From Lingula anatina (lineage: Eukaryota > Brachiopoda > Lingulata > Lingulida > Lingulidae), in assembly GCF_001039355.2 (NCBI RefSeq), contig NW_019775752.1, positions 182,979 to 210,539 of the forward strand: a stretch of 27,561 bases of DNA, written 5' to 3'. The notes below the pieces were generated by a model. It was given only the letters and a program-made list of their open reading frames with translations, was not told where the DNA came from and made no database searches. Position numbers and translations under genes: made by a program. This document shows, in pieces, positions 20,689 through 27,561 of the stretch; the stretch's first letter is position 1, and each line of letters opens with the position of its first letter.

Positions 20689-23637
20689 GCACCTATAATG
20701 AGACCAACACACAAAAACCTTTTGGTGAAAATGAGACAAATGCTTGTAGAAAATCTCCGCGTTGAGGACATCATTCAGGACATGGTAGCCACGAACATAT
20801 TCAGTAAAGACAATGCAGAAAAGGTAATGGCTAAAGAAACAGAAAATGATCAAGCTTTTGAATTTCTTCGTATTCTACCGAAATGTGGTCCTCGTGCATT
20901 TGAAACATTTGTTGAAGTGTTGAGAAAACACAATAAGATAGAACTTGCAGATAAGCTAGCAGACAAAGCGACTGCATACAGTAGTAAAAACCAATTAGCG
21001 TCTTTCTACATAAAATACATGAGTCAAATACAGCGTCTTCCTTGGGACCCCGACGACACAATGCACTTAGATGACGTCTATGTTAACCTGCAGTGGGTAC
21101 AAGAGGAAAGGAAACCAGCAGGTACCAGTTCTGATCCAATCCGTAGCTATACATCAATATTACACACCAAACAAGGGAAGAGACCGAAGAGAATATTGGT
21201 CAGAGGAAAAGCAGGCATTGGCAAAACCACATTTACACAAAAGATGGCAACAGACTGGGCAAATGCCACACTGGGTTTAGGAGAATGTGATGAAGTCCTT
21301 TTGAGATATAAACATGTTTTAATAATAAATCTACGCAGCGTTCAGCCTGGTCAAACATTGAAGGAAGCAATGGAAACACAAATCACTTGTTCTGCAGAAA
21401 ATAGGAAAGCAGTGACAGATGAAGTCATGCAAGCTCTAGACTATGACAGTGAGCATGTTCTGTTGGTCTTTGATGGTTATGATGAATATGATATCAACAC
21501 CTCCACAGAAATCACAGACATCATTTACCGAAGACAATACCAAGATGTGTGCACCGTCATCACAACACGTCCGTGGAAGGCAGAAGAACTGATGAACAGA
21601 CGAATGATGGACGATGCGTATGAAATAACTGGGCTAACAGAGGACAACATAGCTGAATATGTTGCTAAATTCTTTAATGATAAACAGAAATATGATGATT
21701 ACCTGGCACTGAGGTCAGAATCCTATTTAAAGAGTCTGGATGTATTGCGTTCAATAGGGAAGGGTCTCGTAGGCTACCTAGAGGAAAAGAAGCTGATGTC
21801 TCTGGTGAGGATTCCAATACTTTTACTGTTTGTTTGTCTTATGTGGCAAGAAGATCAACAAAGTGATGCCAAGACAGATTCACTCCCAGCTTCATACACA
21901 CTGCTATACAAGAAACTAATACAGTTGCTTTTAAGACGAAGATACGGCATCAGGACACAGGTTGAAATGGAACAGTCTGCATGCGTTAAAAATCTTGAAG
22001 AACAAACATTTATCAGTCTTGGCAAGCTGGCTTACGATGGACTGGTGAAACCAGATGGGTGTCTCATATTTGATGAAAAAGACCTGCAGAAGATTCCAGA
22101 TGTCAACGAATTGTACAGTTTAGGTCTACTTAGCAAGTGTAAGGTTCACAGTAACCTTGATGTTAAACACGAGGTAACTTTTCCACACAAAACAATTCAG
22201 GAGTTTTTTGCGGCAAAATACCTGGCGAGGAAATTAGACGAAAATGATAGTAACATTTTAGATAAGTTATTGGAAAACTTAGACACCACTGACAAACTCT
22301 TTGACATGAGCTTTGTGCTGCGCTTTTTGTTTGGGTTATCTAAGAGAGCAACTACCAAAGTGCTACATAGAGCGAAATCCCTACTTGTGAGCATTGAACC
22401 TTTTAGAACGAAGTATTTCCATTCCCTTGGCCTTTTTTCGGTCGATCACGTATATAGCAGTTACAGCCAGTGGTTTAATGATCTCCTCCTAGAAAACTGG
22501 TATGCCCACTGTCCCCAGAAAACAGTGCTGCCCCCTGAGCTTATCTCCTGCCACAAGGTGCTTTGCATACCTGAATCATTTCAGCACTCTGATCCCGGAT
22601 TCCAGCAGGTTTTGAATGACAGTGTAGACAGTTTATTGTCCAGTCCTCAGATATACTCTGGTATGCTCAAAGGTTTGATTGCTGTCAGTCTTGACAACGA
22701 CATGTTAGTTACAGAAATACCAGACTATATACATACCGGAAGACAAGAAATAGAGCACAAACTTTTATCTTTACTCAGAAAGTGTGACATGTTCGAGGAA
22801 CTAGTAGCGGTATTTTGGAAGAGTTTATCTCACACTTGTGATGATTGCACATATACATTAAATCATGTTATATCAAAAGCTCCTAACCTTCAAACACTTG
22901 TAATAACTACAAATTACAGTGGAGCATTATCATCAATACCAAACCCTGGAAAACTGTTACATCTGGATGTCAGAGACATAAATGTTCAAGACTGGCAGGT
23001 GATCCTACAGATGGGACACTTGGAGTGCATTAACGTAAGTTGCGGCCTATCAAGAGACCCACCTCCTCAACTGGGGTTAATACCTATTACCAGTCATGAT
23101 TTAACTCGTATAGACATTAGATTTACCCCTCTTCGTGCCGTGGGTGTACAGCTTCTTGGGAGGAACCTTCACCATGTGCCAGGGCTGGAACGTCTGGGAC
23201 TGGTCTGTGTATTCATGGGGGGACCCAAGTGTGGGCCTGGCAGGTGTACATGTCCTAGGGGTGAAGATACAACATACTATGAGAGATGTCAGGATGTCTG
23301 TAAAGCCGTGCGTGAACTGAGCCAAGGTGTGATACACACCACTAAGCTGAAGGACTTCTCATTCAGTGTCAATGACTTGGGTCAGTACCACGGTATCACC
23401 AGTCCACTGATAGCATTGGTACAATCTCTCAGTACAGTGTCACAGCAGACTGGAATGGAGATTGACATGTCCTGGAATGACCTGGGCAGAGTTGACCGCC
23501 TCAGTGAGCTTATAGAAGCCATAGTACGCTCTTACCAGCATGAATCATCTTGGTATCTTCGGTTGAATAACCTTGAAAAGAGTCTCCCAAAGCCAGACGA
23601 CAGTCTTAATTGTCAAGTGTCACATGATATCTTTTAA
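20689..23637 (+). CDS. Exon 4: CARD-NACHT-LRR-like NLR body
   Basis: 2949 bp, 982 codons and stop TAA, opening at TTTTCCAG|GCA in phase 0. Numbering residues from that Ala, a CARD spans about 5-95 (with the hallmark LPKCGPRAFETFVEVL). A short conserved pre-NACHT segment (LPWDPDDTMHLDDVYVNL) lies near 117-134. NACHT has the P-loop GKAGIGKTT (173-181), the Walker B FDGYDEY (261-267) and the sensor-1 TTRPW (292-296). The winged-helix region ends in FPHKTIQEFFAAKYLA (498-513). The remaining 470 residues hold weak leucine-rich repeats (about 700-960) interrupted by a Cys-rich insert (CGPGRCTCP). All ATPase motifs look intact, so this part is under constraint or only recently released. If exons 1-3 are not used, the first internal ATG is 20698, which would give a stand-alone CARD-NACHT protein of about 979 aa. 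Confidence 0.93.
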   Translation, partial: APIMRPTHKNLLVKMRQMLVENLRVEDIIQDMVATNIFSKDNAEKVMAKETENDQAFEFLRILPKCGPRAFETFVEVLRKHNKIELADKLADKATAYSSKNQLASFYIKYMSQIQRLPWDPDDTMHLDDVYVNLQWVQEERKPAGTSSDPIRSYTSILHTKQGKRPKRILVRGKAGIGKTTFTQKMATDWANATLGLGECDEVLLRYKHVLIINLRSVQPGQTLKEAMETQITCSAENRKAVTDEVMQALDYDSEHVLLVFDGYDEYDINTSTEITDIIYRRQYQDVCTVITTRPWKAEELMNRRMMDDAYEITGLTEDNIAEYVAKFFNDKQKYDDYLALRSESYLKSLDVLRSIGKGLVGYLEEKKLMSLVRIPILLLFVCLMWQEDQQSDAKTDSLPASYTLLYKKLIQLLLRRRYGIRTQVEMEQSACVKNLEEQTFISLGKLAYDGLVKPDGCLIFDEKDLQKIPDVNELYSLGLLSKCKVHSNLDVKHEVTFPHKTIQEFFAAKYLARKLDENDSNILDKLLENLDTTDKLFDMSFVLRFLFGLSKRATTKVLHRAKSLLVSIEPFRTKYFHSLGLFSVDHVYSSYSQWFNDLLLENWYAHCPQKTVLPPELISCHKVLCIPESFQHSDPGFQQVLNDSVDSLLSSPQIYSGMLKGLIAVSLDNDMLVTEIPDYIHTGRQEIEHKLLSLLRKCDMFEELVAVFWKSLSHTCDDCTYTLNHVISKAPNLQTLVITTNYSGALSSIPNPGKLLHLDVRDINVQDWQVILQMGHLECINVSCGLSRDPPPQLGLIPITSHDLTRIDIRFTPLRAVGVQLLGRNLHHVPGLERLGLVCVFMGGPKCGPGRCTCPRGEDTTYYERCQDVCKAVRELSQGVIHTTKLKDFSFSVNDLGQYHGITSPLIALVQSLSTVSQQTGMEIDMSWNDLGRVDRLSELIEAIVRSYQHESSWYLRLNNLEKSLPKPDDSLNCQVSHDIF

Positions 23638-24549
23638 GCATAAAGCTTCTAAGTGGAAACCTGCATGAACATATGTGTTATGTCTCGTTCACATATGAAA
23701 AATGAAGTTTTCCCTTCAATAACCATCTGTACATATTGCTATGGGCCATAACATGTCAATACACATGTTGGTATGATATTATATTTTGACTCATTTATAC
23801 ATGCATAAACATATAGCCTCATTTGGATATGAAATGGTGTACTGATTGTAGTACTGTATTTCATCTAATGATTTGTTTGTTTCTTTTTTTTTTCACTACA
23901 CATACACACACGTGCAGTGGCTAAGTGTATGTGTAAATATTATGTACTAAAATGTACATGTATATCGGTGAATAAGGTGGATTTTTATTTAAAAATTAGA
24001 TAGCTTTTTTGTTGACTTGACTTAGAGCTGTTCATGAAATTTTAGTGTCTTTTTGAAAAATAAAGTGTAAATCAGTATATCACTATGTGTGTGCAAGTTG
24101 GATTGGTGGAATGTATGGACATTAAATAACTTGCTTTTTGTACATTTAAAATACAACGTCATCGATCATGTGTTTGGCATATTATGTAGGTTCAGTATTT
24201 TTAAACTTTTCTTATAATTAGCCGTAAACACGCATTAAGACACATTTCTTGAAGAAACTGTAGAATTAAAACTAAGCGTTTTTATGGGTTTCAATCTGCA
24301 CATAATTCTGATTATTGCTTATACAGGTACTAAACTTGAAGGTAATTATAGGGTTTTTAGTTATTTTTGAATATTGAAATTTTGTGGGACAAAAATTCTA
24401 GTTGTGAAGACTAACATAAGATGTCTTATAATAATTTCCTATATTTTTGTCATGAAAGATCATAAATGATCCCACGTGTTGTAGTAGTGCTATTAGGAAT
24501 AAATAAATTGCGAGTTATTAAAATTTTACACAGTAAATGTTGTTATGTA
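23638..24549 (+). other. 3' UTR and downstream flank
   Basis: AT-rich with no coding signal. The proximal 420 bp is the likely 3' UTR, up to the AATAAA at 24059. Beyond about 24.1 kb I see only AT-rich sequence up to the GC-rich element. Confidence 0.6.
24059..24120 (+). other. Polyadenylation signal with GU-rich element
   Basis: AATAAA at 24059-24064, followed 20-55 bp later by GT-rich sequence (tatgtgtgtgc, ttggattggtgg). It is the first canonical hexamer after the stop codon, so it probably ends the NLR transcript, giving a 3' UTR of about 440 nt. Confidence 0.7.
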
Positions 24550-25063
24550 AGGGGCCCGCACACGGTGAGCGTCTGGCGCGCGCCACTTGCGCTGCGCCGT
24601 TTTCTCATCGTGTGCGGGGGTATTTTGGTGAGATTTTTGCCTCTCGCGCGGCTGAGCAAAATTTCTCACGTGTTTGATTTTTTGGGTCTCTTGAGGCAAA
24701 TGTCTCAGCGTGTGCGGGGTGCAAGCGCCGATTGCTCACCCCATGCCAACAATGCGCATGTGCTGGTAGCCGGAAACACACAAAAATGGCAGCCCCCGGT
24801 GAAGTAAACAAAAATGTACTCAGTTATAGGTAGTCTGATTGATTAACGTGGTCACCATTTGTCATTACTTTCAGAAAAAAAATAATAAATATGTAATGTT
24901 TCCTTAATCACATGATCCTACAGTTCGCGGTGCGTCCGATAGGGGCAGGCCGGGAGGCATCTCTGCTGAGCAAAGAGCGCATCGTTTGCGGGGAGCTGAG
25001 GAGCGCGAGCTTCTGGCGCAGCGCAAGTGGCGCGCGCCAAATGCTCACCGTGTGCGGGCCCCT
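24550..25063. mobile_element. GC-rich Harbinger-like MITE
   Basis: 514 bp, strikingly GC-rich at both ends against AT-rich surroundings. The 49-bp terminal inverted repeats (24550-24598, 25015-25063) differ at two visible positions and begin AGGGGCCCGCACACGGTGAG. The flanks read TA (24548-24549) and TA (25064-25065), or TAA on each side if the end base is counted in the target. A TAA/TTA target and a GGGCC terminus suit PIF/Harbinger; Tc1-type TA targeting is possible. Several interior words (ctcatcgtgtgcgggg, ctcagcgtgtgcgggg) repeat the terminal motif. No transposase is encoded; open frames here (113, 89 and 72 codons) are by-products of the GC-rich sequence. Confidence 0.82.
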
Positions 25064-25151
25064 TAACAAACACTTTTGTAATTACTGTGAAATATACAAA
25101 GTTACAATATATTTTCTTGTTAACATTTAAATATTTTAGTTCAGTTGAAAG

Positions 25152-25336
25152 ACAAACAAAAATGGCAGCCCCCAGCGAAGTCAACAAAAATGTACACAGT
25201 TATCCATTACCATCAGAAAAAACAACAATATGTAATGTTTCCTTAAACACATGATCCCACAGTTCACAGTGCGTCCGCTAGGGGCAGGCCGGGAGGCACT
25301 TCTGCTGAGCAAAGAGCGCAGCGTTTGCGGGGAGCT
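25152..25336 (+). repeat. Partial second copy of the GC-rich element
   Basis: Corresponds to 24777-24997 (aaaaatggcagccccc, gtaatgtttcctta, aggggcaggccgggaggca, gtttgcggggagct), with small indels and no terminal inverted repeats. Either a local duplication or the remnant of a separate, older insertion that the complete MITE landed beside. Confidence 0.85.
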
Positions 25337-25603
25337 TGGAGTATTTGCATCTAAAATAAAAGTGCTTTAATAAGAAACCAGTTGTGGGGCCCCAAATTAC
25401 ATTAAATGACTCTCTATAATAAAACCCCAGGGGTTAGGCACAATGGGCTCACATCTTTGGATATCGCTATCTGTAATACTGCTACAGAGATCCCCAGGTT
25501 CCATGTCTTAAATTCTTCACACGGAAACTAATGAAACGACTTCATGTTGCAACTTCAACAGAATATGTTTTGCTACACTTAAAGTTTCTTGGTACAAGCA
25601 TAA

Positions 25604-25625
25604 TCTCTCTCTCTCTCTCTCTCTC
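25604..25625. repeat. (TC)n microsatellite
   Basis: Eleven perfect TC units. Confidence 0.95.
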
Positions 25626-25754
25626 GTCTTCTCTTAGATTTTAGTTTACAGATTTTTATACTAAGCGTTATCAATTAAACTGCCCATCTCATACCTTAAA
25701 AACTGATTGGTTAATTAAGACACAAGTCCACCCCCTCATGGTGGTCACCCCCAA

Positions 25755-25813
25755 TTCCTTTTTTATGTCCAAGATTACATGTACTTATTGGGGGCTTGGA
25801 CATAAAAAAGGAA
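25755..25813. repeat. Perfect 19-bp hairpin
   Basis: TTCCTTTTTTATGTCCAAG (25755-25773) and its exact reverse complement (25795-25813), separated by a 21-base loop. A third related word, tattatgtccaagatgtaat, follows at about 25836 in direct orientation to the left arm. No gene is near enough to call it a terminator; it may be a fold-back transposon remnant. Confidence 0.9.
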
Positions 25814-26742
25814 AGGCCTTCTCTTATTATGTCCAAGATGTAATCAATTTCTAACAGATTATGGCTTCGAAACAAAGGACATTAAATTTGAACTTCAACC
25901 TGGGAGTGATAAATGATTTAATATTATTACACGATCACAAATTTTGTCGCCCACTGATTGCTCGGGAGCGTCACATGCAGATCAATATCATCTTATATTG
26001 ACCTCCCAATCAGTGAATATAGGTTTGAGTGAATCTGTTTCGTTTTTTGTGATAAAGGATGGACCGTTTGCGTCTCAGTCCAGCGTGCTAGTCTAAATTA
26101 TATTAAATGATATTAAAATATAAACGAGCGTAAAAAAAACTATTCACTCAGCCAATTTGGACAAGCAGCTTATCTTATACAAATCAAGTTCTATACCACA
26201 TGTTACTCAACCACCTGTTAAAGATCTATTATAATTGTGTTCGAACCGCAATGTGAATATCAAACGAACGTGGAGTTTTGCAGAAAACAATATGACTTCT
26301 AAAAGAAAAGGTCTGGTTTAAATGAGTGTGCTATATATATATTTAGAAAAACTCAATCCTATTTAGAATATCCACCAAGATTTGTTACATGTATATAAGT
26401 AAGAAGTTCTAAGTAATGATTTTTATGTTATCTTGTCACTAGGAATATAATAACGGTCCTTGTGATTTGTATAGAAAAAAGTAGAAAAGGCGTAAGGTGA
26501 ACGCACTGAAAAACAAAGAGGTCGATGTTATTCTCACCCAGGGGGACGAGAGAGGGAGGTAAGGGTGTGAACATCGCCGAATCCCGCCGGAACTTATTGA
26601 TACTAAAATGTTCATGGTACAATGATCACAAATATATTAAACCAATGCAGAGGCACATATTTTCCAACAACAATCACATCATGATATATGAACTTAAAAT
26701 GATAGTACACATGATAGTTATAAATTTCATTGCATTTTGATC

Positions 26743-27561
26743 GAAGCATTCTGTTTATCTTATTAATATTACATGTATTGGCAATGTTTTTGCTACAGTG
26801 ATCTTCAAGTCATGACAAGTCAAACGTCCTTGCAGTCCTTAATACGCTGATTGCATTGTCACAGCTCGAAGTAAATAATGATTTGGTTTAATGTATATAT
26901 GTGGTCATACCTGGGAGTAAAAATAATGGTTCCTGATTTTTATAAGTATTGTCAATATAATTTACAATTGATCCCTAATGACACTTGTATGAGGCATTTG
27001 AAAAAAAACGTGATAAATCCGCATTTCCTGTATATAAATAAATATCAGAATAAAATAATAAATAAAGAAGAAAAATAACCACAAAGTTTGTTTTTAATAG
27101 ATTCACTGTGAACCGAACATGCTTATGACTAAAAATTACATGAAAACTGGCCACGTTCACAACGCAATGCCCAGTCACAGGTGGTTTCTGTTTGTCGAAG
27201 TTAAGTCCAACTTCCATCTAGCAAAAGCAGATGACTTAATTGCTACGAGATCACCTGTCCGACCTAAATGTCCTAAATTGGACATTATTTTTAAAGTAAA
27301 ATCTCTCTTTCTGCGCTCTTCATGTATACATGTATCACACCAATTTTACTCTATGGAGAAAAAATTATGTGCGTCATACATGTAGAGCTGTCATACACAT
27401 AAAAGTCTAGTTTTTATTTCGAGTTCGGTGGAATAATTAACATCGTGGATATTAAATAGATAACACCCGGCTTCAGTCCGTTCTATCTGATTCATAGCCA
27501 GTGCGTCATCCATATACACCGCAATATTTATTCAGATAAGAGCCTGTATTAGAGGTCAGCA
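26743..27561 (+). repeat. Composite repeat family, copy C (runs off the window)
   Basis: Matches copy A from about 595 onward (gcattctgttt, then cttcaagtc, ttttataagtat, tttgtttttaatagat, actggccacgttcacaacg, ggtattaaatagataacacc-like, gcgtcatccatatacaccgc), in the same orientation and order. The match continues to the last base. It shares the left boundary of copy A, which suggests a true repeat end near 595/26743. Open frames at 26878-27078 and 27119-27385 lie in it and are not conserved in copies A and B. Confidence 0.82.

Larger units (their letters stand above)
11048..23637 (+). other. HEPN-CARD-NACHT NLR-like gene (whole locus)
   Basis: Four-exon gene model: 11048-11811, 18045-18203, 20217-20257, 20689-23637. 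Introns are 6233, 2013 and 431 bp, all GT..AG, with phases 1, 1 and 0 that agree across every junction. After allowing for one surplus 7-bp unit in exon 1, the coding length is a multiple of three, about 1301 aa. Domain order is a DZIP3-type HEPN, helical linker, Ser/Thr-rich linker, CARD, NACHT with winged helix, and degenerate LRR-like tail. NACHT proteins of this kind are cytosolic sensors that oligomerise through the ATPase and signal through the N-terminal domains. That role is inferred from the family and not shown here. As printed, the reading frame is interrupted in exon 1, so the locus may be a recent pseudogene, a null allele, or intact with an assembly error. Joining of exons 1-3 to exon 4 rests on splice logic alone. 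Confidence 0.75.
25337..26742. other. AT-rich non-coding stretch
   Basis: No gene recognised. It contains a (TC)n run (25604-25625), a near-palindrome aaccccaggggtt at about 25424, a perfect 19-bp inverted repeat (25755-25813) and otherwise plain AT-rich DNA. Open frames at 26428-26740 are short and unlike known proteins. Confidence 0.5.

Noticed and set aside
24326-24342. Possible extra mini-exon (gtactaaacttgaag between AG and GT) resembling exon 3
   Set aside because: It lies downstream of the stop codon and the polyadenylation signal, and the 15-bp similarity is too short to support an exon.
24466-25254. Overlapping open frames of 70-113 codons on both strands
   Set aside because: They are by-products of the GC-rich MITE, run across its inverted repeats and resemble no protein.
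1-27561. CRISPR arrays, prokaryotic operons or tRNA/rRNA genes
   Set aside because: No regularly spaced short repeats, no ribosome-binding sites with stacked genes, and no tRNA cloverleaf or rRNA sequence recognised on either strand.

Overview
The window is nuclear DNA of an animal, most likely a marine invertebrate (a lophotrochozoan such as a mollusc or brachiopod, or a lancelet-type deuterostome). I cannot name the species. The grounds are spliced genes with GT..AG introns, AT-rich and transposon-laden non-coding DNA, many tacatgta-type words, and a NACHT gene carrying the DZIP3-type HEPN domain, a combination known from expanded immune-gene families of such animals. There is no prokaryotic organisation and no convincing gene on the minus strand.

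One gene dominates the window. It is a plus-strand NLR-like (NACHT) gene of four coding exons, with coding start at 11048 and stop at 23637: exon 1 11048-11811 (DZIP3-type HEPN domain and helical linker), exon 2 18045-18203 (Ser/Thr-rich linker), exon 3 20217-20257 (41-bp mini-exon), exon 4 20689-23637 (CARD, NACHT ATPase, winged-helix region, degenerate LRR-like tail). The splice phases 1/1/0 agree across all junctions. A cleavage signal AATAAA with a GU-rich tract follows at about 24.06-24.12 kb. Exon 1 is broken by a 7-bp tandem repeat (three GCGATCA units at 11504-11524). With one unit fewer, the HEPN frame runs through to the donor and the predicted protein would be about 1301 aa. As written, translation stops at 11581 after about 177 aa.

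The introns and flanks are packed with mobile DNA. Intron 1 holds a 4.78-kb Ty3/gypsy-type LTR element (12218-17001) with CCTG target duplications, a primer-binding-like site, a polypurine stretch and only decayed pol remnants. Its 5' end is chimeric around the single N at 12503. A 458-bp hAT-like non-autonomous element (17362-17819) follows. A 499-bp TA-flanked Tc1/mariner-like MITE lies at 5626-6124. A GC-rich 514-bp Harbinger-like MITE lies at 24550-25063, with a partial second copy just downstream.

From 595 to about 10070, and again from 26743 to the right end, the window contains several same-orientation, diverged copies of one unidentified composite repeat. The NLR gene therefore sits between direct repeats, an arrangement that could promote unequal crossover and copy-number change at an immune locus.
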